From positions 7,314,001 through 7,378,000 of the forward strand of contig NC_079368.1 of the NCBI RefSeq assembly GCF_021018895.1: 64,000 nt of DNA, read 5' to 3'. This document shows positions 50,960 through 62,260 of this stretch, piece by piece. How positions within the stretch are numbered: the stretch's first letter is position 1; each line of letters begins with the position of its first letter. This DNA is from Seriola aureovittata. Lineage: Eukaryota; Chordata; Actinopteri; Carangiformes; Carangidae. Both the position numbers and the translations under genes were made by a program. Below the pieces are notes generated by a model. The model worked only from the letters and a program-made list of their open reading frames with translations. It did not search any database and was not told the origin of the DNA.

Positions 50960-53900
50960 CTCAGTGACCATCAAGTGCATTTCTTTGATATCATTTGCTG
51001 CAGGTCATAAAAAGAGGAAAATGAAGATGCTACTGAAATTTTCTTGCTTCCCTTATGTCCCTGAGGAGGGCAGCATTGAATCGGGCAAGAGGACGGACAC
51101 CAGGCTTTCGCCAGCCTCGGACGAGTTTGGTCCAAGAAGAGTTAGAAGCATTAAGAATGCAAACATGCACTGTAAGCCAAGTGACAAGCTAATCTTTTCC
51201 ATTCCAGACAGGGGGTAGAAGCCGCGATGGACAAAGTCCAATTCTACTCTAACAGCATCCTGACTCAATAGTCCATTGTGCAGGGTCTGGAGGAATAAAG
51301 TTGTCATCAAAAAGGACATGACTGGGACTAATAATTCAAGATGAATTCATCAATCCCAGTCAAACAATATACGATTTACTTAAACAGTAGCTAACTCTGT
51401 CATAGGATCCATCTGTGGTCACACTGTGGTAACTAATCTCCATTATGTTCAACAAACAAGTCTGGAGTTATGTGGATACTGTACATTCTTGTGGCAGTGG
51501 GTACATGTACAGTCCTGCCTGTGCACACCCCCTCCTCACTCAAGGCCCTGCCACGGTCCTGCAGTGTTTATCAGATGGGAGCGAAGGTGCATGGGGAATT
51601 CCTCACATTCCTCTGTCCGCTCCGGGAATCAAAATGATGCTTTGTAATAAAATCTACTCAAGCAGAACACACATTCCTCCAGTACCGCAGGACTCAAGGT
51701 AGAGAGCCGGTGAGGAATGTGCTCGGATACAAAACCCTATCTGTCAGTCCAGAAAATGAAAATAATGTGTTGACAATTACAGGACCCATTCCACTAACTA
51801 CAGCATGCTTTGAATACCAGGATAAGGGAGATGTCAATGTTTTTACTGCACATTTCCCACAGAGCATGGAGTACAGCGCAGACAGGCCGGCAGGGAAGGA
51901 ACCGGAGCCATCTAATCTCTTCTATTAACATGTGGGCAACGCTGGGTCCACAGCTCACCTGTTTATAGCCAGGGAGCAAAAGAGCAGAACCGGCCACAGC
52001 CCCACAGCGAAACCCTACCCCATCAGGACAACCCGACACGATATTTATATCAAACAAGACAGGCAGGGGCCAGGGAGAGGGGGTGAGATGCCAGGGGGCT
52101 GGGTAGAAACCAGGGGCACAGAGACAGAGAATGTGAGTGAATGAGAGAAAATGAGAAACAGATTAAAAAATGCACCAAGAGAGGAATATTCAAATAAATG
52201 ATAAGCCTTAGAGCTTAAAAATGGTACAGTACAGTATAACACACAGGCCCACACAGACAAAGGATGAATGAGTGTAATAGCATACTATCAGAAAGACAGA
52301 AGCATCTTGGGGTGATTACTTCAAAATAAACATATCTAAAAATACCCTGCTCAGCAGCCCCATATCCGAAAGATGACACCCCCCTCGAGAGAACGCTGGA
52401 CCAAAATAAAAGCACTTCCCCACAGACCAGTAAATCAGATGACAGGGGAAAGTCTAAAGACTGATGTAACACCCAGTCACTGTGGACACATTCAAAGCCA
52501 TGCATGTGTGAGGACTGTATGTCAGTGAGTGGTCTTTTGTGCCATACGAGAGTGTAATTGTGTAGAATGAGGAAGACCCAAAAAGAAAGGCTGTGTTGTC
52601 CTGTACTAAAACACTGAAACATCCAGCCATGCTCCAGACATGTAGATAACCTATAGATGAACAGGACAGTTGTCTGCACCACCCAGTCTGATTTATAACC
52701 AATAGGGCTGGGTGTAGCTTGGCTGTAATCTTTTTGTTCTGTTTTATTATATACAATATTTATTATATTCTGTTTAATTATATTTTTTCCAATACCATAC
52801 TATCTAAATCTAAACATGTCTCTCTACAAAACCCATTTGCTCATTTAGTAGAAGAATCCAATCCTCAAACATGTTAAATATTGTCTAAAAATCAGCAGCT
52901 GTACATTAACTTTGCCTGAATGAAACACACTCTAGAGCTACAACTAACAGTTACTTTCAATATTCATTAATCTAGAACAGTGGTTCTCAAAGTGGGGTCC
53001 GGGAACCCCAGGGGTCCTTGGGGTTGGGAGTGGGTTCCTGGGTGTCCCCAGCAAAAAGGGGAATCATTTATTTCCACTATAACTAACACTGTAACTAACA
53101 CAATGACAGAATGTATGAATATGTTGTTCATGGGTTTCAAACATTTTCTGTAATAAAACATCTAATAGCAAATACCTCGTGTGTGATGTGGGACCCTGGT
53201 CTTGATAAACATTAATCAAGAAAAGTTTTTTTTTCTATTAATCACTTAATAATTTGGTACATTTCATTTGAGAAACTGCAACCAGTAAATCTTTGGTAGT
53301 GTTTTTCTTTCGCTTGAAAAGTGACTGACAGAGTCAGAGTATCACAATAGTTGAAGAATGTTTTCACTTGACAGTTCTCACAGTTTACATTTACATTTCA
53401 CATGATAGTGGAGCTTGAGTGTTTAGAAAACAGAAGTGAGAGTTCCTGCCCTGCTGAAAGACATGAAACTCCCCGCTCTTTAAACATGTCCTTAAGTGTT
53501 CCCCTACTTGGGTAATGTTAGAAAAATCCAGCTTGGACTCAGATTCCTACTACATTACCCAGAACTGTCAGGAAAACAATCAGCACTGTTCTCTAAGCCA
53601 AGTTACAAGGTCTGAAACAAGGAAGGTGTGGAAACAGCATGGCAGGAGGAAAAGAGTGACGAGTGCTGCAACTGAAGCAACAATGCGAGACACTGCACTT
53701 GGTAGTGAAAACGCTGTTGTGGCAGCAGGATCACAGTTTGAAGGCCTACAGCTGCCCCCCTTTTACCAATGTTAGCTGGACTCCAACACTGACTCTGCTC
53801 ATTGTTTTTCTCCTCTGTTTCCTCAGGATGTGGGGCAGGGTCTGTTGCCTAAGCGATGAGGTCAGCCATGCAGCTTTCTCTTCCCCAGACCCAGAACAGG

Positions 53901-56900
53901 ATGGGTGTGGAGCTCGGGAACAAGACTGATTTACAGCCCCGAGCTTCCCTCTGGCCTAGCAGGCGAGCCCGCTGGTTAGGGCCGGTATGCACTAACCTTG
54001 CAGCTCTCATGGGGTGATGATAGCTAGTCTGGTAACACTAACTCTGTGCTGCCGACGCACTGGGACACAGAAACCACTAAAGACCTTCTAAGATCTTTTG
54101 GTATGCTGTGCAAACGCTGTAAACATTTAAGACCATGCTGCTTCTACAACAGCCAACTTTCACTTCTGCTTGGAGAATATGGCCTTCCTCTACAAGGTGA
54201 TTAACTGATATAGTTACAGTAAATCTAACAGGACTGCTGCCTGTTTACAAAAGGCATGTATGTGTAGCAGGTGCTGCTGTTTCAGCCCTCATAACCACCG
54301 CCTGTAGCTACACATGGACCTGTGTGTGGGTGAAAATTGAGCTGAGCGGCTCATGCGGTTGTTAGGCCTGGCTGTGACAGACCCCTAGATGCTCTCTGCT
54401 GCGTTTTTTGTTGTTGTTGCAAGAATAAGGCATGTTTGTACATTGGCAGGTTACTGAACTCTACTGTGCAATATTCTTTCTTTAATGTACGTCTTCTTCA
54501 ATGTTTTACTTGCTGAGCCAATCTCATTAAAGTAAAAAAGATTAAGCCACATTTGTCTACAGCTGTGTGTATAAGCCGACTTACATACAGACGTCTAATA
54601 ATTACTAGCTACATAAAAGTCTGTAAAGGAAACAGCTAAATCATGAAGGGTGTAACAATATGCGTCAGTTCTTTTGCTTTGTGTATGTTGCTGCATTGTG
54701 CAATTTTCTGGTCACACTATGAAAACTAACCTAACTGATTTGATCTGTATTGGATTAACTTGAGTTCCCAAACTAAGAGTTCCCAAAGTTAGGTGCCTTT
54801 GGGTCCTTATTTCTGTTTCTATTTTGATTTAATGATGCTAAACAAATACATACACAGTGAATCAAACTGCCACACAGAGAACCTGGGGCTCCTGGGGTAG
54901 TTGCCCACTTCGCCAGGTCGATAACAGAGGGATTTCGCAATCAAAAGGAGTATAGCATGCTCGAGTCTTATTCTCCCTTTAGTCATGACCCTCCAGTGTA
55001 ACGCAAGGCTGCACTAATCCATTTTCTTCTGTGTTAACCTGCAGACATGAAGCGGGGCGTCCACAGCCCAATGAGGTCAGCCTGCTTGAATCTCACACGA
55101 TCGTGAGGAATTCACAGAAAGTCGAGTGGCGGCTTCTTATCCCACAAACATGAAACACAGAAGCAAAACAGGCAAACAGACAGGACACTGTCACATATGG
55201 TTTCAGGGCCACATCTGGGTGAGGACCTGTCCCCCTGGGCGGTAACGACAGTGAAGTCAGGCCTGGCTGCCACCTGGCCTGGACTGATTGGAGAAAACCT
55301 CTGGAAAACTGTGACTCAGAGGTGGAGACTGGAGGATTGCTCACACTTTGCTGAGGGAATTCCCTTCCTCGAGTGCTAACCAACGTGGGCAGATCGATAC
55401 CAATTTAAAGACGGAAAGAGTAGAGTGTGATCAGGTTTCCAGACACCTCCATGTAGACCTGTCAGTCATCAGTGAGCCTCAGGACAAGGACCTGTGGGGG
55501 CTTGTTAGCTGGGGATTTACTGGAAGTACAGTTGTCCACAGTCATAAAGTATTTACAAATATTTAACATGGTTTGTTCTTGCATATTTAGGGAGGACATG
55601 GGAGGGGTTAGCTACATGATGTGTACAATAATATTTAGATTTTGGTAGCAGAGCAGTTGAATGACATTTAAAATTAATGGTTTTGCTCAAAGCTCAAAGA
55701 CCTTTTTACAATCTCTACGTGTCTCCAATTACCAGAGGACTTGTGTTTGAGGAGAACCGACTGAAACCGACAGCCCTCCCTCTGGTGGTAGTGGTAGGAG
55801 GTGAGTCATGACCCAGAGAGTATTTGGCCTTAGACCCTGATACAGAGTGATGTTCGACATTCCTCTGCAGCCTCGCCCCCTTCTTCAGCCTGCTGTTCTC
55901 ACTACTTCAGTGGGGCTGCAGGCTCCCTCTCCACCAACAATCAGCCCTTTCACTAGCCCATGGCAGCTAGAGCATCTAATGTGCCCTGGAGGTATTCTCA
56001 CAGCAGGCCAAGCTCAAAATGTGGGCCATCGTCTCTCCACTTAAACAATTCACAAATCTACTGCCTTTCTACTTTGGGAGCTCAGGACAATGGAAGCACT
56101 CCTACAGATACCTGGCAGGCAAAACAAGTGATTTATTCTGAATTAGCAAGGTAAATATAGCAAACTGACCAGCTGGTGAAAACTATAACAACAAAATTAG
56201 AAGTTCAGAGGTTCAGGGCCAAAGGTCAAGGACCAATGAACCAAAGAGGAGGCTGGTTAAAGTGGCACAAAAAAAATAGATGGAGTTGACTGCATGGAGT
56301 TACCCCAGCAGGATAAATTAATTGTCATCAGTGCTGGTAATAGACATGGGGGTGATAAGAGTATCTTAAAAGCCAACAGAATTTGTTACTTTAATGATTT
56401 TTCAATCGACAGAAAAATAATGGTGTCAATTTTGATTATTGATTAATTTTTCAGACATTTATTAAGAACAAATGCCAGACATCACTACTTCGATGTGAGT
56501 GTTTGCCGTTTTTCCATGTTTATAACAGCGACAGGTGAATATCTTTGGGTGTTGGACTGATCGTCATACAAATCACACAAATCACCCAGTTACTCTGGGC
56601 TCTGAATTAGCATTAGTCAATATATAGAGCTTAATAAATGATAACTCCCCAAAAAATAATATGAGAGGCTAAAACAACTTTATCATCAATCAGCAGACAC
56701 ACATTTGTAGTAAATGTAACTTTAACACGAAATGAAACATCAAAAATAGGCACCATCAACGTGCTGGAAAAAAACCTGCTTTTACCTAGTAACTTTATCT
56801 ACTTTGACAGCCATTTTGACAGATAACCATTGGACCAATCAGAGCTTCATGTTCTACTGAGAAATGGTGTCAAGTAAATAAATAATCAACTGTTAATTTT

Positions 56901-57937
56901 TAATATGTAGCCACTGTGGCTGGTAGCCAGAAGTTAAGTTTGTGTCTTGGAACCATATGATATGAAGACACTTCTAATTTATTAATGTGAAATTAATCAT
57001 CAGTTAACCAAGCAATTGTGTAGCAGCTCCATCCATTAAAGTAGCAGAAATCAACAGGATAAGCACAAGGTCACGACCCTACCAACAAATACCACTATTT
57101 TACCTACAACCAAGTGTTATCAGCACCTTTGACATACTGAGAGACCATGTTCGGTTTCTTTTGAGTGTTTTTTTTCCCTCTTGAATTGAACTTGTGACTC
57201 CCACATCTCATTATGTACAGTATTTAACAAGAAGTACAATTTCAGCGTTTTCTACTGTCCAAATGACACCTTTGTCTCCCGTATCAAGACTTTCCAAGGG
57301 AGAGTATGTTCAGTTATTAAGTATCACTAGCAGTTAAGGCTGCTCCATCAGACTGGAGATCCATTATAAGCCAGCCAAGCCAGGGCTGAGCTCACATTGT
57401 GCTGCACTGAGCAGTCTAAATGGGGAGGCCTGTTGACTCCACCACTTCAAAGCTGGAATGAATAGCCTGGGGGCAAAAGTTGAGGAGGTAATGTTAAAGC
57501 TCGATGTCAAAATGTCAGCCAAATATCTCCTCCCTCTGGCACGCATGTTGATAAAAACAGGTTGATTTAAATGAGCAGGATACGGTGTTATTATCAGAAA
57601 CATCCACCTACTACACGGAGGAGAGTTTAAAAGGAGGTAGTGGTGAAGGCTAACCATGTCCAGCCGTTAAGTTACTACGCTGCTTATATATATAAAAAAA
57701 ACAAAAAAAACAAAGTGGGTAAAATGAGAAATGTGTCACACAGTCCCACTGCACTGTAACACAATTATCTCGCTTTTCCTGAGCTGTGTGACTACACTGG
57801 GCCAGAAAGTGTCTTTTCAACGTAAAATCTCGTCGTTAACGTTAACTCCTCCACCCTGCTCTCCGCTCCTCACTGACCGCTGTAGGAAAACACCGAGATT
57901 TGTAAAAACAACTCCATAACTTACCTAAATCGTCCAT
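40167..57937 (-). CDS. pxn: paxillin, focal-adhesion scaffold (with long-isoform exons)
   Basis: Core coding exons: 57925-57937, 47471-47679, 47134-47216, 46902-47041, 46639-46825, 45614-45728, 41762-41923, 41505-41678, 41338-41419, 41046-41194 and 40167-40433, which encode 526 residues. Paxillin is an adaptor for FAK, vinculin and Crk at integrin adhesions. LD motifs: LD1 [12 protein letters not shown] (1-12), LD2 [12 protein letters not shown] (about 124), LD3 [13 protein letters not shown]4 [14 protein letters not shown] (ending at 249) and LD5 [17 protein letters not shown]. Phosphotyrosine sites equivalent to Y31, Y40 and Y118 are Y31, Y40 and Y101 (DHVYSFP). Four LIM domains follow, ending FIKLFS. 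The first coding exon is only 13 nt, followed by a 10.2-kb intron. Three further exons between LD4 and LD5, all phase 0, are listed separately; with them the protein is about 1198 residues. The choice between pxna and pxnb cannot be made here. Confidence 0.95.
40539..40985 (+). mobile_element. non-autonomous DNA element (MITE-like) in last pxn intron
   Basis: The left side begins ttaaccttcctg and carries the perfect 16-bp palindrome gggtcaaatttgaccc at 40630-40645. The right side has the related ggtcaattttgaccc at about 40960-40973 followed by catgaggacaaaagt, an inverted relative of the usual left end of this family. No coding capacity. Family assignment is uncertain; ends are by eye. Confidence 0.5.
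42077..42523 (-). CDS. pxn: pxn cassette exon C: proline-rich, GC-type donor
   Basis: A 447-nt exon (149 codons), phase 0 at both ends, following an acceptor cctcag. It starts [20 protein letters not shown] and contains a pure proline run of about 12 residues, further PPP blocks suited to SH3, WW or EVH1 ligands, and ends [17 protein letters not shown]. No GT donor is available in frame: the next codons are GCA TGA, so splicing probably uses AG|gcatga, a GC-AG intron, into the exon beginning IMAQGK. If it were not spliced, the frame would stop at once. Confidence 0.75.
42651..42917 (-). CDS. pxn: pxn cassette exon B: basic linker exon
   Basis: A 267-nt exon (89 codons), phase 0 at both ends, acceptor ccacctcag, weak donor gttggc. 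The encoded segment is rich in Arg and Lys with [38 protein letters not shown] and [10 protein letters not shown]. Codon use and frame are clean, with no stop. It joins in frame to both the exon before and the exon after, and is not part of the canonical 526-residue form. Confidence 0.75.
43690..43800 (-). repeat. dispersed ATTAAT-rich repeat fragment
   Basis: Short degraded relative of the repeat at 50445-50695, recognisable by the run of attgttgatttc, tcagtcaatcaa and gactaattgttcc. In a pxn intron. Confidence 0.3.
44181..45482 (-). CDS. pxn: pxn cassette exon A: 1.3-kb Ser/Pro/Thr-rich exon
   Basis: A large exon of about 434 codons starting after ttctccag with [12 protein letters not shown], phase 0. 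The first two thirds are Ser/Pro/Thr-rich and probably disordered. Inside is an LD-like helix, [13 protein letters not shown], then an acidic block [19 protein letters not shown] and threonine/proline repeats ([28 protein letters not shown]). I place the end after VSASGH at a donor gtatgc (low end 44181), because this is in phase with exon B; the open frame continues to 44007, so the exact end is less sure. Confidence 0.7.
49194..49243 (+). repeat. GT microsatellite
   Basis: Interrupted (GT)n run in pxn intron 1. Confidence 0.9.
50445..50695 (-). repeat. dispersed ATTAAT-rich repeat, longest copy
   Basis: Has both ends of the family: aatcaattaattaattag on the left and aatcatcagtcgcagccc on the right, with a middle containing tattctgcttttcttatgtg and aaactgtgaaattttgtg. 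This organisation is common in percomorph introns. No coding capacity, so probably a non-autonomous element. Confidence 0.55.
50902..50957 (+). repeat. CA microsatellite
   Basis: (CA)n of about 28 units with one CG interruption, in pxn intron 1. Confidence 0.95.
52930..53290 (+). mobile_element. hAT-like fragment nested in an older dispersed repeat
   Basis: At 52978 the sequence cagtggttctcaaagtgggg begins, the typical terminus of hAT (Charlie-type) elements. On its left lies agctacaactaacagtta and on its right, from about 53225, tctattaatcacttaata, which read as the two halves of the ATTAAT-rich repeat seen elsewhere in this window. The direct sequence attaatc occurs on both sides (52965 and 53210 regions). 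The right inverted terminus is not clear, so the insert may be truncated. Confidence 0.5.
56380..56520 (+). repeat. dispersed ATTAAT-rich repeat fragment
   Basis: Contains ttttcaatcgacagaaaaat, gattattgattaatttttc and aacaaatgccagacatc, a partial copy in the orientation opposite to 50445-50695. Confidence 0.45.
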
Positions 57938-58110
57938 AGTGGCTGCCTGGTCGTGGCCCGTGTCAGCTTTGTGTTCGGTGAGCCTCTCGACTGTTTACGA
58001 AGTCTGAATTTTCCTCCCAGAACTTCACCACTGCTCCTCCTGGAAGTTGGTCAGGATAGCTCTCGTGAACGCGCTGCGATTTGTGCATGTGTACTTCACT
58101 TGAGCGCGCG
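57835..58110 (-). promoter_or_regulatory. presumed promoter region of pxn
   Basis: The start codon lies at 57935-57937 and the sequence to its right should be the 5' UTR and promoter. No TATA box is seen. A perfect palindrome gttaacgttaac sits at 57836-57847, about 90 bp downstream inside the intron, and gcgcgcgc-like CpG-containing sequence lies near 58105. Confidence 0.4.
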
Positions 58111-58188
58111 CTCTGACTGAGGCTCAGTAATGAGCGGTATCTAGTGGCCACAGGTAGGAACTACACATTAATATAGGATTCGATAGAT

Positions 58189-58274
<86 letters not shown>
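58189..58274 (+). repeat. TAGA tetranucleotide microsatellite
   Basis: About 21 nearly perfect TAGA units, just upstream of the presumed pxn promoter. Likely highly length-variable between individuals. Confidence 0.97.
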
Positions 58275-59370
58275 CTGCATTAACACTAAAACATATACCT
58301 AGGACCACACTCTAACTCTGAAGTTGAAAATAACTATACAGTGAATCCCTCTGTATATAGACTTCAATGAAATACAGGAACATATGCAGGTATCTAATAA
58401 ACAGGATGTGTAGCATGCAGTAAACAGGATTTGAAAGTGTAAGAGGACGGTGAACATGTTTACTGTTTGTGGCAAAAGGGCACAGCTAGATTGTACTGCT
58501 ATACATCCCCAGCAGCAAGCATATTTTCAAGGCAGACCAAGCTTACTGCCTTCATAATAGTAATGTGGCATTATTAGTAAAAACACTGAGCATCAGCTTA
58601 TACATTAAGTGCTGCATCCTCCTCATCTGAAAAAAAAAAACATAGAAAAATGGAGACAACACTGAAAACATGGGATAACACATTTAATAAAATCAGTTCA
58701 TAAAACACCTTGGAATGTGACCATGAATGTAATCATATCCTCCCCAGAGATTGGTGCAGTGGGACATAAGAGGTAGCATAAAATAAAGAAATAAAACATG
58801 CTGTCTGTGTGAGATTGCAGTAAAATTTAACTAGAAAATGAAAAAAAATGTTGCAAGTCCTTGTCTCTGCACCTCACATAACGCAGGACTACACTTGTTA
58901 GGTGTGTGTAGATAATTAGTATTTAAAAATCCAAATGATGCTGAATCACAAAGTTTAATAATTAACTGAAAACAGAAAAATACTTAATTTCATACCAAAG
59001 CATTAACATAAGCAGAAAATGTTCCACTTTTTCCCATCTCCTATGTGTGTTGTACAGATGGCAAATTACTACAAAAACCACTGGATACATGTACCATTCA
59101 GCTATTATTGAATAGTACCCTAAGGTAAACACACATTTCTGTGTCCACATAGTATCTCAGTGATCCAGGTCAGCAGCTGTAAAACAGAAGTGAATGGACA
59201 TTCTGGTGTAAAGACACAACACCAGTGTAACAGGTTTTCTCAATTTTACTAAAAATTGAATGTAACAAACATATGAACTTAATGAATATTCTATTAATGA
59301 TGAATGAAAACAAATAAGAGATTTGATTTCTTAGACTAGTCTTTTCCCATATAAAACACAACAAAAGTGG

Positions 59371-59376
59371 TTTATT
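59371..59376 (-). terminator. poly(A) signal of ctu1
   Basis: AATAAA on the gene strand, about 60 nt after the ctu1 stop codon. Confidence 0.45.
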
Positions 59377-59433
59377 CTAAAATTTCATTATATATCTTCA
59401 GTCCTATAGTAAATAAACAGGTGATAATAACTG

Positions 59434-60613
59434 TCAAAAGTCTACTGATTTCAGCTTCCTCTCCTCCTTCTCGGTAAGGGGCTGCTGGGAGAGGATTTTG
59501 TCATGCAGACGGTGGTGTTTGCCTATACCCAGCTTCGGCAGGCCTCGGTTCAGCCCCTCTAGCAGCACACAGGACTTGCACAGTGCTTGGCTGGAGATGT
59601 AACCGCAGCGATTACAGGTCCCCTGCACAGGCATCTTCACCCCCTCCCGCACAGACAGGTTCTCACCGGAGTGAATGATATCAATGATGGAGCTGGGCCT
59701 TACGCTCTCCAGGTCCTTTAAAAAGGTCCTTGCATAGCCACGATAAGCATTGGGAGAGTAGATACACTCTGTGGAAAAGTAGTCCAACTTCTTAAAGTAA
59801 GCGTACAGAACAATTTCTTTTTCATACGCATATTTAAGGGGCTTGCAGCGCGGCACGACCCCTTCGCCCTCGCTGGCTGTGGAGATGGCAGTGCAGCGAC
59901 GCAGTCGAGCTATGTCACCTCGCAAGACATTCATCAAAACCGTTTCTGCCACGTCGTCAGCATTGTGACCTGTACAAAAAAAACCACATCCAGCTATTGA
60001 AACAAATTCTAAAAAAAAAAAAAAGTATTCTTTGACATTAACACTGAGGCTGCCATCATATTTCAAGGTTAAAACTTGCACTGATACTTTAATAATGCCA
60101 TTTGGATTTGAAGTTACCTGTACATATCTTGTCCACTTTCAGCATGATGGCTCCTCTGTCTAATGCCTGCCGTCTGAACACTCCACAGAAGGTGCAGTTA
60201 TTTTTCAGTCCCACCTGCTTCACTATAGCATCCATAGTCCAGCCATACAGCTCCTCATAAGACACAATCTTCAGTGGCAGCTCATACTGTTGCTGATTCC
60301 TCTTTACGGTCTCCAACGAGTCGTCTCGGTAACCAGTGATTCCCTCATCCACTGAGAGAAGCATAAGTTCAAGGCCATAGTTGTATCGCTCATTTAGGAG
60401 CTTCATTACATGTGCAAGCACTGTAGAGTCCTTCCCTCCTGAGGCGGCGATTCCCACTATTTCCCCAGGTTTGAAAAGCTTTGCTGCCACGATCGTCTGA
60501 TGTACCTCCTCCTCGAAGGCCCAGAAGAAGCACCCCTTACACAACGAGTGGCCCGTCTTTGGACGTTTCAGCACAGCTCGTTTCTCAGTACAGCTGCTGC
60601 ACAGGACAGGCAT
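59434..60613 (-). CDS. ctu1: cytoplasmic tRNA 2-thiolation protein 1 (thiouridylase)
   Basis: Two coding exons, 60118-60613 and 59434-59969, give 343 residues, the usual family size. CTU1 with CTU2 makes 2-thiouridine at wobble position 34 of Lys, Glu and Gln tRNAs in the cytosol, taking sulfur from URM1. The adenylating PP-loop SGGKDS is at residues 58-63. N-terminal CxxC pairs (C5/C8 and C25/C28), the catalytic-type CTFC (140-143), and C-terminal pairs C284/C287 and C297/C300 fit the zinc and active-site pattern of the TtcA/TuiA family. [10 protein letters not shown] (167-176) spans the splice junction (phase 1) and is intact only when joined. The start MPVLCSSC follows an acceptor-like ccaacag, so an upstream untranslated exon is expected. 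Confidence 0.96.
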
Positions 60614-61420
60614 CTTTACTGTTGGAGGAAGTTTGTTGAATGATGTTAGAAATTAGCAAAACAAATGTTCCCAAATATTTTCATGCCAAATTCCTGTGAA
60701 CAAATTAACCTATAATTCCCCATCTTTTTGTTGTAGATGTTTCCATACACTCTGTTTCCTGTACATGGATTATCATTCATTGTGGTATCAAATCCCATCC
60801 TTTCACCATGTTCACACTTGATATAAGTGATTTTTACAGTATTATTTTGGTAAACATACCGCTGAAATACCTACATCTAAGACTCCAAAAAGTTTAATAT
60901 ACTGGCTGTGCTTTGGGAAAGCTTCTATCAGACAAATACATTATTTATCTAAAGAAGAGCTCATCACACAGAATACTACAAATCTGGCAATTAGCCCACT
61001 ATGTGATTCAATATACATAGGCAAACACTGTCTGTGTCCCAGTTCAATACTACATACATACATACAACAGTATGATAAGCTGGAGAACAGTGATTCATTA
61101 TACTCGGTGTTCATTTGCTTATTAAACTAACTTTAATTAACTTTTACTGTGTTGTTACTTGGTGCCACAATGTGCAGCAAAACAAAATGGAGCAGCTATT
61201 TACACACGGACATTTTGGCTAACTCACCTTTTACAACATGCGGGCATTATGAAAAAAGGTAAGAAGCCACAGTAACATCAGTGATTGGTGTGTGTTCACG
61301 TTATGCCGAATTCAAGAGTTGGGACAAATGACTCATAAAACGCCTTTAATCGTTATTTTACAGGAAATGTACTTTGGATAAGAAACAACACTTTTTTAAA
61401 ATGCCAGTTTTGAAGGTGAA

Positions 61421-61900
61421 TCTTGGCTAGCTAAGTTAGGTGTGAGGTTGGGTCTGTCCCCAGCAACAAAAACTTACTAGGCTGAAGTTGATACAGACGA
61501 CGACAACTACAACCTTTCATATAACTCTTTGAAATGAGTTAATACAGGTAAAGCACGCGATAAATGACACTTAATTATCAGGTTTAGTAGCTTGATTAAA
61601 GTCCAGCGACACCAAAACTGAGAATCAACAACATTAAACGTGTTTCTCGCTAGCCAAGTTAAGCTAATAGTTAAATATATCTTATTTAACATTTCATACC
61701 AAAGTTTCCGATGAACCGAGGTCTGAATTGAGAGTGCGGGGAGGAAATACACGAGGAAAAGTACTGATAAAATATAACTTTTCTTACATAAACAAGATAA
61801 GTTTTACACGACTGGGTTAAGTAGCATGTTGTTTCATCATGTACCGTCAGCTCTTCCTCACCGGAAAACAGCGCGTGACTCACACGTCTGCAGCACAGCC
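61421..61900 (-). promoter_or_regulatory. presumed 5' UTR exon and promoter of ctu1
   Basis: On the gene strand a donor gtaagt preceded by cagccta lies at about 61471-61479, a plausible end for an untranslated exon upstream of 60613. GCTAGC/GTTAAGC-type clusters lie at 61426-61440 and 61648-61670, like those at the other broadly used genes here. No TATA box is evident. The link is positional. Confidence 0.35.
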
Positions 61901-62110
61901 TAGCGGTCGGGGGTTGAAATGTGCACATGAAGCTGTAATAATGAAAGCCCTGAAATGCATCTGTGGTGCTTTCATAGATGATTCAAATAGTTAATAAACA
62001 TTACTGGCATAGCTTTAAATCCTTCCCTGTAGAGTGTTGGTGAGAAGTCTGTAAGCAGACGGCAAATCAGAGGTAAACCACACAACCAGGTCAAATGTAA
62101 GCAATAAAGA

Positions 62111-62116
62111 TTTATT
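62111..62116 (-). terminator. poly(A) signal of crybb2
   Basis: AATAAA on the gene strand, about 145 nt after the stop codon at 62261-62263. Confidence 0.55.
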
Positions 62117-62260
62117 AATTTGCTTCAAAGAATGTCACTATTGCAACAGCTGCAATAGATATCAAAATGCTTTGTGGTGTACATGAAGGGCAAAGGGTTT
62201 GCTGCTGGCGGGGAGTAAGGCGGCCGAGGTCAGGGTTCATGACAGGGAAGAGTCACAAGC

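Larger units (their letters stand above)
47680..57924 (-). other. first intron of pxn
   Basis: A 10.2-kb intron between the 13-nt start exon and the second coding exon. It contains two CA/GT microsatellites and several copies of a dispersed repeat, with blocks of more complex, GC-richer sequence between (about 51000-51230, 53780-54060, 54880-55480, 55740-56060). None of these blocks encodes a recognisable protein. Intronic enhancers or alternative first exons are possible. Confidence 0.7.

Noticed and set aside
52215..52682. 155-codon open frame on the - strand in pxn intron 1
   Set aside because: Cys/Phe/Leu-rich without any family resemblance, no good splice sites in register with pxn, and no similar frame in the flanks.
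58189..58274. TAGA array considered as a CRISPR-like or regulatory array
   Set aside because: Uniform tetranucleotide repeat without spacers; an ordinary microsatellite in a vertebrate genome.
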